Assembly: GCF_000004825.1 (NCBI RefSeq)
Contig: NW_008805090.1
Location: 434,001-498,000 of the forward strand
DNA from: Heterostelium album PN500
Taxonomy: Eukaryota > Evosea > Eumycetozoa > Acytosteliales > Acytosteliaceae
Direction of reading: 5' to 3'
DNA: 64,000 bases
Under the pieces are notes generated by a model. It was not told the DNA's origin and searched no databases. It saw only the letters and a list, made by a program, of their open reading frames with translations. This document shows positions 1 to 12,622 of this stretch, in pieces; the stretch's first letter is position 1; the number at the start of each line of letters is the position of its first letter. Both the position numbers and the translations under genes were made by a program.

Positions 1-443
1 AAGACGAAGACGATCCAATTTCACAAGATACTTTTGATGTATCCAAATTTGAACCTACAAGAATTAGTAAAGTATCAACTTCATCAGCAACATCAACATC
101 AACATCTACAACACCAACAAAAAGCTATAACAAAAACAACCAACAACCTCACCAACCAAGTAATAATAACAATAATGATTTAGATGGTCCGCTATCACCA
201 GCGAAACCAGTTTTCAAGAGTATTACTGATGACTTTAGTCTTGTGAGTGTGAAACCGAAACCCAAACAACAATCACCACCAACACCAGCTTCACCAAGTA
301 AAACATCATCACCCTCAACAACAAAACTGAAACAAACAACAATAGAAGCTACGACTGCTCCACAGTGGCCACCACCAAACCGAGCCAAAAAACCTCTTGC
401 CAAATCACAGCAACCACCTGAAATTATAGATCTAGACGATTAG
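1..443 (+). CDS. C-terminal 146 codons of an unrecognised, Ser/Thr/Pro/Asn-rich protein; open at left edge
   Basis: Frame 3 is open from the first bases of the window to a TAG at 441-443. The visible part is low in complexity: an acidic start, a Ser/Thr-rich run, an Asn run near residue 60, then a Lys/Pro/Thr-rich tail. No enzymatic domain can be seen. The last residues, PPEIIDLDD, fit the hydrophobic core followed by acids that is typical of SUMO-interacting motifs. That is a short motif, so the functional reading is inference. The 5' part lies outside the window. The composition suggests a disordered tail of a nuclear or scaffold protein, but I do not recognise the gene. Confidence 0.75.
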   Translation, partial: DEDDPISQDTFDVSKFEPTRISKVSTSSATSTSTSTTPTKSYNKNNQQPHQPSNNNNNDLDGPLSPAKPVFKSITDDFSLVSVKPKPKQQSPPTPASPSKTSSPSTTKLKQTTIEATTAPQWPPPNRAKKPLAKSQQPPEIIDLDD

Positions 444-1072
444 TGGCACTAATCTTTGCATGATGATGTAAAATGATCGCTCTCTAAAAAATTGCTAAAT
501 ATATCAGTGAAAGTAGTGAACAACAAAACGTCATCATCAAACAATGTTGGTAATAAAATGTTTTTTTTTTTTTTTCGTACTAGTACTGGTCGTAACTGAC
601 CTACATAACTCTTTTACCAACGACAAACAACACTGTTTTGTTTCATTTCATTTTATTTTGTATTTTTTTTTTTTGATTTTGCAAACTTTTTTTTGAATCC
701 CTGTTTTAAGAAAATCGAGTACCATTAACCCAAAAAAATGTTTTTTCCACCTTTTTACATTTCTTTTTAATTGTTTTTATTGATATTTTTAATATCTCTT
801 TTTTTTTTCAATTTTTTATTTAATTAAATTTTTAAGCTTAAATCATCAATAAAATATCATCAACCCAAAAAATTAAATCAAACCTGTAGTTATCTACGTC
901 ATCCATTTCCATTCATTAATTAACAAAAAAAAAAATAATAATAATCATAAAATAAAGAAAGAAAGTAGAACTAAAAAAAAAAGAATATTATTCATTACAC
1001 ATTCAAAACAATATTATCAATCATCTTTTTCCTCAATATTGTTTTTCATTAGTATATCGTATATAGTTTAGT
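444..1072. other. Intergenic region, 5' flank of the PH/coiled-coil gene
   Basis: About 630 bases of A/T-rich DNA with T runs (560-575, 660-675) and A runs before the next ATG at 1073. This is the usual look of a dictyostelid promoter. No other structure seen. Confidence 0.6.
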
Positions 1073-4000
1073 ATGTCTAATAGTGGAACCAGTAATGGTA
1101 ACTCTCAGAAACCACACCTAGAGGGTTGGCTAGACAAACAAGGAGTAAGTGTTTGTTGTTTTGTGTTTTTTTCCCACTAGTTTTTATTTTTTGATCTTTT
1201 GGTCATTCATTGATTCCCACAAAATGTTAAGATGTTAAATCTAATTCTTCAATAATAATAATAATATTAGGATAAAGGATTGATTAAAGGATGGAAAACA
1301 AGATTCTTTTCATTGTCACCGAATGCATCGGATCTACATTACTATGAGAATCAACCGGCACCGGTATCGAGTGGATCGCAATCGAATATCAGTGTTATCG
1401 GATCGAATTCACTGGGATCGATCGATATTAAGCAGGTAACCTCTACGAAAATACATGATCCTGCAACCTATATGTTCTCGATTGACGTTCCATCGAGATC
1501 GTATGTACTGCGTGCCAAGAATGAACGTGAGATGCAATATTGGATACAAGGTGTTGCCAACGTCATCCAATACCATCAGAAACTACGAGAGAATCGTAAC
1601 TCACTCAACGCTGTAACCCTCCTAGAGAATACAATCACTCAGAAGGATTTGGAAATGAATAAACTCAAAGACATCATAGATGTTCAAAAGAGAAATATAA
1701 AACAATTGACACTTCGTCAACAGAAAGATGAATTGGTAAATGATTATAACTAATAGATTTGGGTGGTTTGAGAAACAAACTAACTAACATGTTATATTTA
1801 GGAAATTCAAACGTTAACTGAAAGATTGGATAATTCAAAACAAGAGTTGGAAAAGAAGGAGATCACTATTGGTTCGGTGAGAAGAGAATCGATGATTGCA
1901 AATACAGAGGAGTTGAACAAGTTGGCGTTGGAAATCAGTACGTTGAGATCGAAGGAACAGGGATCGGTTCAGGAGAAGGATGAACAAATCAAACGGCTGG
2001 AACAGACGATCGTCGATTACAAGCTGGAGATGCAAACAGAGTTGATGAAGAAAGCACAGGAGTTGAAGGAGATCGAGTTGAAGATGGAGACTGCAGAGAA
2101 GCAAAAAGCGAATGAGTTGGAACTGGTGGAGCAACGTCATCAACTGAATTTGCAACAAGCGAAACTTGTAGAGTCGCGACTACAAGAGGATATCGATGAT
2201 CGTGATCACGAGATTGAACGTCTCACCAAAGAACGACTGGAAAAGACAGTGTCGCTGCGTGACGATATCGAGCGTGAGCGACAAGAGTCACAGAATGCAA
2301 TCGCTTCACTGCAAGAGAAGTATCAATCCACTATCAATCAGCTGCAACAACAGATTACAGAGTCGAACAACCAGATTGCTCAGCTTGGACAGCAAAGCGC
2401 AGAGAGCAGCGCTCAACTAGAGTTGAAGATATCCGATTTGACAGAGCAGTTGAATGCAAAGAAACAATCTTTAGAGTCACTTGAGAAGCAGTATTCCGAG
2501 AGTCAAGATCAACTTCAAACCAAGAGTCAGTCGGTTGAGTCGTTGGAGAAGGAATTGGAGTCGACAAAGAATGTAGTTTCAGAGATGAAGGAGCAGTTGT
2601 CATCGAATCAAGATGATCTACAAGCAAAGTTGGTTACATTGACTGAAGAGTTGGAGAGTAAGAAACAATCGTTGGATTCAGTCGGCCAGGAATTAGAGTC
2701 TGCCAAACAATCTTTAGAGGAACTGGAGCAACAGTTACAAGAGGAAAAGAATACTGTACAATCACTAAATGAACAACTTGCTTTGGAGAAACAGCAACTT
2801 CAACAACAACTAGATGATGTAAATAGAACTTTGACTAATAAGACAGATGAAATAGAACAGTTGAAATCAGAGAATAGCGAGCTCAGAATCGGGGCTAACA
2901 AAGTTGGAGAGTTGACAGAGCAACTTACTGTGTTGCAGTCTGAGAAGGACAAAGATGCTCAGGGTTTGGCAAAGAAGCTAGAGGAGTTGGCGTCACTACA
3001 GAGCCAACTATCAGAGTTGTCCAATGAGCAACGTGATTCAGCATCGAAAGCAAAGGAGTTTGAACAACTCTCGAGAGAGTTGGGACAACAAGTCAAAGAT
3101 AGAGATGCGGATATCGAGCAGTTGAATTTGTCGCTCGGTGCATTGAATCAGCGATTGGTGGATAGCAGCCAAGCGATACAAGAGGTAAAGTCAGAGTTGG
3201 AGTCAAAGAAGCGAGAGATCTCCGATTTGGAGAGATCCGTTGCTGAGAAGCAACAGGCTGTCAATCATTTGAATGATCTCGTTCAAAAGAGTGGAGAAAC
3301 CAACGAGGCGATTGCACTGTTGGGTTCGACTGTGAGTCAACTCACCGTGAGCAAGGAGGAAGATTCCAGTCGTATGAGCGAGTTGAAAGCAGCACTTCAA
3401 GAGAAACAAGAGGATATCGATCAACTCAAAGAGGAACTGGCCGAGAAGGACGAAAAGATCGAGGAGCTAAGAGAATCCGTAAGTGATATTGCGTCGGATT
3501 CCAAAAAGATGATCGATGCCAAAGATGAAGAGTTGAATGTTGCCAAACAACAGTTGGAAGAACAATCCAATGTTTTGTCAAAGAAGGAGGGTGTCATTAG
3601 ACATTTGGAGGATGTAGAGATGCCACAACTCAAGGAGAAGTTGGAAGCACTCCAGAAGGCGGTGGACACTCAGAGCGACAGTGGTAAAGAGAATATCAGT
3701 CAGTTGGATAGCCATATTGAAGATTTAAAAGAAAAGTTAACAGAGTCTGATTCGCTGTTGAAAGAGAAGGACGATGAGATTGCAAGAGTAAGACAAGAGT
3801 TGGAGCAACAAAGAACAGCTAGTTTGGAACAACAACAACAACATCTTCAACTTTTACAGTTGCTACAACAACAGAGTAGTAGTGCTAGTCAAGCAGAAGA
3901 TTTGTTGTTGTCCACTAATAAGCTTAATCAAGAGTTAGAGGAAAGAGATAGTAAGATTAGTGAGTTGGAGAATCAAGTTCTTTCGTTGAGTGATGAAAAC

Positions 4001-5179
4001 AACACCATTAAAGAGTCAGAAGCAACTCTAAGCAAGGAGCGAGATGAATTACAACAACAGCTATTACAACTCAAACAAGAGGCAAGTTTGAACAGCGATG
4101 ATAGTGAACAGCAACAACAAGTCGTATCAGAACTAAAGGAATCATGTGAAAACAAAGAGAAAGAGTTGGCAGAGTTAAGAGGATTGTTGGAGCAAATAAA
4201 GACTGAAAGTGAGTCAGCTATCAAAGAAAGACAGTTGGCACAAGAAGAAGTACAATCATTGTTGATCAAAATCGAAGAGCTGGAGACAACCAACAGTCAC
4301 AAGGAGTTGGAGATATCAGATTTACAAGAGAAGTGTCAACAACTGACCGATGAACACTCTAGAATGCAATTGGATTCCGTAGAGGCAAACAATACTATGG
4401 AGTCAAAGATGATTGAAATGGACGAGTTGAACGCTGCACTCATCAAAGAGTTGAAATCGCTCAAAGACGAAGCAAAGACATCGCTGTACTCGCTCGACGA
4501 TGTCAAGAGTCGTGTCAATGCAATGGATACAACCATTAAAGCACTGACCGAAGAGAAGGAACGATTATCCAGAGAGAACGGACAACTAAAGGATAGTATT
4601 GGCAAGGAGTTCTCAACACTCGTTACCTCGGGTGACGAACATGCCACCGAGAGATTGAAACAAATCATCAGCATGTCAAATTCAATCGATGACATTGCTC
4701 ATCAACTCGAAGAAGCAGAGAGCAGTGATAGATATCAAAAGGAGAATGAACAGCTGCTTGCCGAGTTGAATGCCGTCAAGCAGGAGCGTGAGGATTTGTT
4801 GAAACAAAAGTCATATCTCTCACAGGTATTGGAGGACAAGGAAGATCAATTGGTAATCATTCGTGTCGGTAAGGAAGACGGTGAAAAGAAGTTCAAACAA
4901 CTGCATGCCAATTTCTTGGAGTTGCAGCTCGATATGGACAAATCACAGATTGAACTCAGAGATATGCGAATGAAATACGACTCTGAGAATCTCATTCGTT
5001 TGAAGGAACTCTACTTCCTGACGGTTGCCAGAAGTATAAAACTCCAAATTGCCAACTTGGGTTGGGAGTGTAATCTTAACATCTATGACCTCTACGAAAC
5101 CGCTATCAACACACCGAAACTTTCATTTGAAGAATGGCCTATGTGGATAACAAAACAATTCGAATCAAATAAAATATAA
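1073..5179 (+). CDS. PH-domain protein with a very long coiled coil (1304 aa)
   Basis: Three exons, 1073-1144, 1271-1735 and 1802-5179, joined by GTAAGT..TTAG and GTAAAT..TTAG introns; all phases agree. The start ATG is the only one that joins the first PH strand. Residues about 14-125 form a pleckstrin homology domain: EGWLDKQG, then GWKTRFFSL, LGSIDIKQV, and the C-terminal helix Trp in MQYWIQGVANV. It resembles the PH domain of TBC1D2/Armus-type proteins, but no TBC domain follows. Residues about 150-1220 are almost unbroken Glu/Gln/Lys/Leu/Ser heptads, so a rod-like coiled coil. The last ~60 residues (LKELYFLTVARSIKLQIANL...) are a compact, non-coiled tail. A membrane tether or cytoskeletal scaffold recruited by phosphoinositides is a reasonable inference. 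The exact family is unknown to me. Confidence 0.9.
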
Positions 5180-5328
5180 ATTTTTAAAATAAATTCCAAG
5201 TCCATTTGTTGTTGTTATTTCTTTAAAGATCTTCAAATGAAGAATGAATATAATATAAATATAAATTTTATTTTTTTAGTTATTTCCAAAATTTAATTTG
5301 TATAACTTGTAAATTTGTTAATAATTGA

Positions 5329-7850
5329 TTATTGTGATGCGTTTGTTGGAACATCGGATTCAAGTGAATTTAATAAAAATGAAGAACTTCTCCTGACATT
5401 CAAGGTTTTATGAGGACTAAGGAATGATCTAGTTCTTTCCTTTAATTTTCCAACTACACTCTTTCTCTTCTTTGGAGTAAATATTTGTGTTTGCATTTGG
5501 TTTAGTTCCTAAATTAATTATAAAAGTAAGTAAAATGTTGATAATTTGAATAAAATAATAAACACTTACCTCCAAAGCTTTTTGAGCCATTGGGTATTTA
5601 ATGACAACCTCTGGATCAAATACATTCCAACCCTCTTCATCGCTACCTTCTAAACGTATCTTCTTACGTCGCTCCTGTAGTTCGACGTCATCTTTAATCA
5701 ATAGCTCGATTGCTTCATTACATTCCTTTACAAATTGTTCCTTTAATTCTCTGCTTGCAGCATTGAAAAAGTAGGTACCAGAATTATGATGTATTGAAAA
5801 CTTTAGTGGTACTGTGTGTATTTCGGTAACAATTATTAGTTAATGTTAATTAATCCAGATTATTAACGTGTTTATCTGTTAACTTACACTGTGGATATTC
5901 TTTAAATATGGTTGTTGCAAGTGTTGCTTTTAGTAAAGCAGTTTGTTTCGTTGTTATTTGTTGCGATGGAACACCAATAACAAACAAATCGTTAAATAAA
6001 TACAGATTGCAATCACTTGGAATCAATTTCTGATTCTTTTTCTTTTTGGTTCCGCTTGAGTAGTCTTCCTCGTCGGTGTCGTCATCGTTGTTAACATAGT
6101 GGTCGTTAATTTGTGAGATATTTTTACAGGGTAACAATTGGAACTCTGACGATTCCTTTACTAATCTACGATGAATTTCATCCAAGAACTAGAGATTAAT
6201 AAAAATATTATAATATTAGTTATTTATAAATACTTTATAATAAAAACATCTTTACATACACCAATGGAATCATCGAATTTCAAACGAATGTTTGTTACTA
6301 ATTGTGTCTTTTCAGAATCTCTAATACGTTCATTAATCGATTCCGTTAGTTTCTTTGTCATGGACATTGCATTTTGTAAGTGTACATAATCTGGATGTAA
6401 TGGATTGGTGTATTGTAATATTGCATCAATCAGTAGAGTGTATCTAGGAATTCTCTGTTTAATATGTTGAATAAAACAATTACTAATTAGTATTAAATTA
6501 ATAATAATATTTTTTTATAAATACCTGACATGGCATAATTAATAATGATTTCAAATTTAAAGTGATCAATGATTTATCATCAATGAATTTCTTTATCTTT
6601 TTACACTTTGCCAACCATTGATCCAAGTTATGTAATGATCTGTACCAATTGACATAATATTCTTTGTAAATTTCCAATGTTGGAATCTTTATTAAAATAA
6701 AGTAGTATAATATTAAATTTCAAGTTAGAAAATAAATAAAATAAAATAATAATCTTAATAATAAAAATAATAGACTTACAAATTTAAATAAAACATCTGA
6801 AAGCACTGTATCATTTGTTAGTGAACTGTTGATTCTACTTGAGAGTAGTGCCAATACATTCTTGTTGGCATCTCTAATGACTTCGATATTCGAGAAGATA
6901 GATACAATAAATTTAACTTCTTCAGGAGCAGAGTAATCACGTCTAAGTGGTAATAAATAAATCTAGAAATAATTAAAGAAATAATTAATTTAAATTAGGA
7001 GAAAATAAATAATATATAAAATATAAATTTGATACTTTACATCTACAATTGTATTTAAATGATTGAGATAGGTATTCTCAGAGGTTAATAACTCTTTGAT
7101 TGCCTCCAATCTCTTTTTAACTTGCTCTGGAACGGTAGGGGTTGGTTCAGGTTTTCTCTCGGTTTTCATCTCCAACTCTGACTTTTGTCTGGAAAGGAAA
7201 ATAGTGAGGTCACGCTTACTGGCTTGTTTGGAGATGGCTGCCGATCTTCTTTCCTCACGACATCTTTCATTGAGGTCGGAAGTCTCAATCTTTACAGACC
7301 TTCTAACCATTTGTTTGCTGTGTCTGTTGGCAGCTGATGACATCTGTGGAGTTGGTGGTGCCAGTGTTGTTGACGTTGTAGTTTGAGATCTCGAGACTGT
7401 TTCGAAAACATTTGAGTAACGCTTTGTATAGGCTAGAGGTGGAGGTGGTCCCATCAAAGTTGATGATGATGAAGATAGTGATGATGGTGGAGGCATTATC
7501 ATGGACGATGACAATGACAATGATGATGATGATGCCGACGATAAAGTCAAACTTGAACCACTCGCACCACCATTTTCAAGACCACCACCTGAGGACATGG
7601 AAATTGGTTGAAGTGGCATAAGAAATGTGTGGTTGGTAGGGGCGATTGTTGACTCACTGTGATTATTCAAACTGAATGGAATTGGTAGTGAGGCCGTCGA
7701 ACTGTTGGCCGAGGTCTGTGGTGGTGACATGGCCATCGGTGAAAGTGGCTTCGATGGCGAAAGTGTCTGTTGTTGTTGAATACTTAGATTAACATTATTT
7801 AAATTCTCTTTATTTTGATTTAAAAAATAAAGATGATTTGAATCTATCAT
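5329..7850 (-). CDS. Rho guanine-nucleotide exchange factor (DH-PH), 690 aa
   Basis: Seven exons on the minus strand: 7850-7041, 6962-6780, 6686-6525, 6454-6260, 6188-5888, 5811-5570, 5508-5329. All have GT..AG borders and matching phase. Residues 1-240 are Ser/Pro/Gln-rich and probably disordered. The Dbl homology domain covers about 245-445: KRLEAIKELLTSENTYLNHL at its start, and the conserved helix LKSLLIMPCQRIPRYTLLI near 375-395. A PH-like segment follows (NLYLFNDLFVIGVPSQ, then FSIHHNSGTYFFNAASRELK). The tail is basic and Ser-rich (TPKKRKSVVGKLKERTRSF). The family activates Rho/Rac GTPases and controls actin, phagocytosis and motility. Dictyostelids have dozens of such genes, so I give no symbol. 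It ends 150 bases from the end of the convergent coiled-coil gene. Confidence 0.88.
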
Positions 7851-8728
7851 TTTATTAATAAATTATATATAAATAGATTTTATTTGAATAATATCTAAAT
7901 AAATAATTGATTATAAATATTTCTTTCTTTTTTTTTCAGTAAGTAATATTATTATTATTTAGTTAATTATTTAAGTATTACTACTACTTCTGGATATTTA
8001 TAATTTTAATGCTGTTTATATTTAAAATTTTAATCTTATTATTCTACTCTTTGTTTAAATGGTCAACTATTATTGTATCCAATAACCAAACCATTTAAAT
8101 CAATAATAATAATAAACAACAGCAAATATAAATAAATAAATAATATTGGTGAACAAAAATACAATTATATTTTTATCATTCAAGATCGATCAGATTTTCA
8201 CAATATTTAGCTGTTAGTTTTTTGAAATTTTAAATTAAGGAGGGTGAAAAACTTTTTAGTTGTGCAAAAATGCGGATTCTGATGACGAATAACAAAAATG
8301 ACACTACCTCATTTTCGAAAGGAATGTTATAACAATAAGGGGTGTGTTTACGAATAAAATACTAATATTAGTTTTTTTCAATAGATTTAAAATGACTATT
8401 GATAAAATATATTACCATTAGTATTATTGGTATTATAAAATTTGCAAACTTGAGTTGAATTAACAAACAAGTACTTATATGGAATATATTAATTCTAATA
8501 AATATTTATTATTTAATATTTTAATTAATATTATTTTATTTTTAAAAAGTGTTTGTTTTTTGTTGTACAACCATTATTAAAACTAGTGGGTTAAAGTTGT
8601 AGTTGTAGTTGTGTGTCAGACTTTAAATTAATAATAATAATAGACGACAAATTATTTCTTAATTAATTGCAATGATAATTTAAATTAAAGATTTTATTTT
8701 GATAAATTTGATTATTGTTGTTGTTGTT
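7851..8728. other. Intergenic region between SLU7 and the RhoGEF
   Basis: Upstream flank of the RhoGEF gene and downstream flank of SLU7, both on the minus strand. It is A/T-rich with no open frame of note. No recognisable RNA gene or repeat was seen. Confidence 0.5.
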
Positions 8729-10448
8729 TCAATCATCGTTATCTTTAAAATTAGCCATTGGATCGTCAGCTCTCAATCTCTTTAGATTGTATGCTTCCAT
8801 CTCTTCCTCTGTTACATTAAAACCTTCGCTTGACAATGAGTTGTAGTCTCTCTTTCTTTCGTCTGTCGATGTCGATTTGTTTAGTTTCTCTTGTTCTTTG
8901 ATTGTCTTTCTTTAGTTTCTTTTCTTTTTCTTTTTCTTCTTTCTCTTGTTTCTTTTTTGATTTATCTTTACTACTACTACTATTATTACTATTATTTCTT
9001 TCTTCTTTATCATCTTTAACTGTTTCTTTTTCTTCTTCTTCTTCTTCTTGTTTATCTTTATCTTCGTATTTCTTTGAAATTGGTATTGTAGGTTGTTCTT
9101 TAAGTTTTCTTCCAGCTTCGCCTGTACAGTATGACATTTTGATAGTTTGTTTACAACATTGGAATCCCCAGACACCGTTCTCCCAGTATGATCCCCAAAC
9201 GGCAGTGTGATTATTAATATATACATCCTCTTCATATTTACTCTTTGTCAACTTCTCTTCACCCTTGATGAGTTTACCCGAAGCAGAGTACTCCTGATAG
9301 ATCTCTGTCTGTGGAACAATGTCGACAGCACCACTGCCGCCATTCTCTGGATTCCGAAGTGATTCTTCACCACCATACTTGTTCAAAATCAACTCTTTCG
9401 TCTTGTTCTTCAGCTGCTCTTTCTTCTTCAAGAACTCCTGATGCAGGATCGCCGCTTGTGAGGGTGCCGCCGACAAGTCTACATCTTGACCCTTATCGGA
9501 TGCCTCCCAACTGAACATCTGCATCTGTTTGAACTCTTTAGTCTCACCGGTGTTTCTCGTAAAGTTGTCACCGGCAAACGGAATATCCGTAATGTTGGCG
9601 GCAGGCAGTGGGTTCTGTCTCATGGAACGCGACTTTGGTTCGTAATGCGCCGAATCCAAATCCAAATTATACAAATACTTTGCTGTATCCTCACGAATTC
9701 TGAGATTTCTCACGGTTGTTCTCGACTTTGGATCCATCTTTTGAATCAACGCTGCATCTTCATTATCAAATGTTTGATCTTCCTCTTGTTTCAACAGTTC
9801 CTCTTCATTCAACTCTCCTTCCCTAATAATAATTGATTGTATATTAATATCTATAGCAGCTCTCTCTTTTCATTATTATTATTATAATCGTAACACATAC
9901 TTTAAATTCTGTTCTTTCATAATCTCTTGTAGACGTTTCTTCTTTCTGGCAGCTTCTGCCTTCTCGTAGACAGCCATGACATCTTGGTATGACTCTGGGT
10001 CGTAGCCATTGTAGGGGTCGCGCTTACTGTCGTAGTCGAGCTGTAGCGACTGGATCACTTCGTCCGGTCTGATGTCTTGGTTGGTGTAGCGCGCACCCAC
10101 TTTTCGCGGACGTTCGCAGCAGTCTTTGGCTTGGTGAGTCATCGCACCGCAATTGGTACACGCACCCTTTCTGAATTTGGTGGCAGCCGGTGCAGCGTAG
10201 ACACCGCGATCATACCACTGCTTGTCGTAGTCGGTCTTCTTATTGAATGCACGCTGATGTTTCAACGACGGCTTATTGGTATCGACGTACCAAGGCGCCT
10301 TTGTAATATACTGAGGAATGTGAGGATTGATTTCCTTTCCGTCTTCATCGAGCTCTGCCGGAGCGGTACCAGCTTTTCTAGCCTCCTCCAACTCCTTTTG
10401 TTTTCTCCAATCCTCTCTTTTCTTCCATGTCTCTGATTTCGATGCCAT
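8729..10448 (-). CDS. slu7: Pre-mRNA splicing factor SLU7; C-terminus displaced by a one-base frameshift
   Basis: Two exons on the minus strand: 10448-9901 and 9822 downward, with a GTATGT..TTAG intron. SLU7 acts in the second catalytic step of splicing, in selection of the 3' splice site. Seen: the N-terminal [18 protein letters not shown], a CCHC zinc knuckle ([14 protein letters not shown], about residues 97-110), [14 protein letters not shown], and the conserved central [13 protein letters not shown]. The main frame then enters a Lys/Glu-rich stretch and stops at 8817. The true family ending (DERKRDYNS, then [13 protein letters not shown] and DDPMANF) is present but one frame away, ending in TGA at 8729-8731. 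No GT..AG intron can bridge the switch. The shift must lie at about 8890-8925, because the second frame has a stop just upstream. Either one base too many in the A-rich tract or a real mutation. Confidence 0.9.
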
Positions 10449-10999
10449 TTATATCTTCTATCTTTATTTTATTATATTCTATCTTTTTATTTGATCAATA
10501 ATATTAACTAATAATAACAAAATAATAATAAAAATAATAAATAATAAAAAGAACAACAATATATTGTTTCTTTTTTCAGTTAGTTGTTTAAAACATTCAA
10601 TATATTTTTGATTTTTCAAAAGTGTTGTTATTAATATTTTTGAAACAAAAAAACGAACTACAATTTCTCACCTTTTTTTATTGACATTGGAAAAGTTTGT
10701 GGTGAGGTGGATGACACCGCAATTGATTTGATTGCAATCAAATCACAAAATATCTGATAATTTATCATTATATTTATACATTTTTCATTCATCTGATTTC
10801 ATATATATATTTCAGATTTTTATTTATTTATAATAATAATAATGTTAATAAAATATAAACATAGTAATAATATAGTATAGTATAGTGTTTAATAATATTT
10901 ATTAAATAAAATAGTTGTAATAATAATAAAAGAGAAAATAAGATTATACAAACTAGTTAAATTAAATACTAGTCGAATTTTTGAACAAAAAAAACAAAA
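10449..10999. promoter_or_regulatory. Divergent promoter region between SLU7 (-) and the transporter (+)
   Basis: 550 bases, nearly all A/T, with starts facing away on both sides. Only general features of dictyostelid promoters (A and T runs) are visible. No specific operator was recognised. Confidence 0.5.
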
Positions 11000-12357
11000 A
11001 TGACAGCATCCAAAAAGTCAGGAAATAGTGGAGCTCCGCCAGGTAGTACTGTATCGAGTACAAACAGTGCGATCAATGCAGAGATGTTGAAAGCACTCAC
11101 CTATTGCGGTGTTTTTCTAGGTTCTGGAATTTGTAATACCCTTATTGTACAATTAATATATGATACTGCTAAATTTGGTATGGAATCAATCAATCAATCA
11201 ATCGATCAAACAAACAATCTATTTTAAGTTAATAAACAATCTAACCTCTATCTATCCATCTATCTATCTATTAAGATTCTAGAGCAATGTTAACAAATAC
11301 ATTTATATTTATGGGATATGCTATGATGCGATTCTTGCCGGCACCAACGAAAGGCACTGTGAAACTACGTCCGGGATCTGCGGTTCCCTCGAAAGTGTAT
11401 ATTGTATTGGCGGTACTCGATGCCTTTGCATCGTTGCTTACAACAGTTGGACAAATCAGTATTGGCAGTGGGTTGTTTCAAGTGATATTCTCATCAAAGA
11501 TCATATTCAGTGCGTTGCTCTCAAAGTTTTGGTTGCGCAGGTCACTGACACCCGCAAAGTGGGCATCTATCTTTGTCATTGTATTTGGTTTGATTATATG
11601 TGTTTATAAACCATCTAGTGGTAGTAGTAGTGTTGTACCAAATACAGTAAATACATTACCAACTGTTGATTCAACAACTTCTACTGTGGATGCCCTCGAT
11701 GCGGCAACTAAACAACAACAGCTAACAACTACAAACAACTCTTCGTTTTTCGCTGGTATCATTGCTGTGCTGCTAGCATCGTTCATCTTCTCCGCTTCAC
11801 ATATCTACTCTGAGCATATGTTGCGTGAGTTTGAGGTGTCGCCGTTTGGATTCGCCGCTAGCTACGGCTATTACAGTGTGATATGCTGTTTGATCTACTT
11901 GTCGACTATCACACTCTACAATATCAACGGTTGGATTCTGACACCGTTGTCGAACGTCCCCTACGACGGTCTGATGTTCTTGCTGACACTGTTTTCCATT
12001 CTCATCTGTACGAGCACACTCCGTTCGTATGGTATCTTCAATGTACTGTCAGAGTATGGTACAGTGACAATGGGTGTTCTCTACGCGTTGCAATCGATCG
12101 TTGTTTTCTTCTCGAGTGCAATGTTCCTCTGTGATCCGACGCATCCAACACGATCCGGTCAGTGTTTGACCACCTCCAAACTCTTGGGTTCAATGATAGT
12201 TATCACCGGTGGACTTCTCTACACATTCTCCTCAGCAGCTGCATCAAACACACCGACACCCGCCAGCAACACCAACAATACAAACTCAACACAAAACACT
12301 AACTTTATTCCACCATCACCTTCAAAAACATTATTAATTAAAACACCAACCAACTAA
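11000..12357 (+). CDS. Multi-pass transporter of the drug/metabolite (nucleotide-sugar transporter-like) superfamily, 419 aa
   Basis: Exon 1 is 11000-11177. Exon 2 starts at 11276 or 11285 (two in-frame acceptors; the first gives 419 aa) and ends at the TAA at 12355-12357. About ten hydrophobic helices are visible, from YCGVFLGSGICNTLIVQLIY in exon 1 to LLGSMIVITGGLLYTFSSAA near the end. The segment ISIGSGLFQVIFSSKIIFSA followed by SLTPAKWASIFVIVFGLIIC is the typical repeat of EamA/SLC35/CRT-like carriers. A Thr/Ser/Gln-rich loop (near 210-235) separates the two halves. The tail is Thr/Asn-rich. Substrate unknown; a Golgi, lysosomal or contractile-vacuole location is possible but not shown. 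Confidence 0.82.
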
Positions 12358-12622
12358 CTAACTAAACAAATAAACAAACAAAACAAAACAAAACAATATC
12401 ATTTTATTCTTTATTTTTAATATTATTTTTGAAATCATCAAACAAATGTTATGTTTAAACTTATTGACGGTTGACAGGTGTTAATATTTACTTTGGCGCC
12501 AAAAATTCCAAGAATTCAAAAATTTGAATAACATTTGTTTTAAAAATATTAATAATAATAATTATATTAATAATTATTTATTATATCTATTATAATATTA
12601 GATCTTTGTTAGTTATTTTAAT

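Noticed and set aside
1835-4695. Several minus-strand open frames within the coiled-coil gene
   Set aside because: They mirror the repetitive Glu/Gln/Lys codons of the plus-strand exon and have no domain, start context or splice signals.
8890-8925. Programmed frameshift in SLU7
   Set aside because: No known slippery-site role in this family; a base-count error in an A-rich tract is simpler.
8902-9514. Plus-strand Ser/Phe/Leu-rich frames opposite SLU7
   Set aside because: They are antisense of the Lys/Glu-rich and conserved parts of SLU7.
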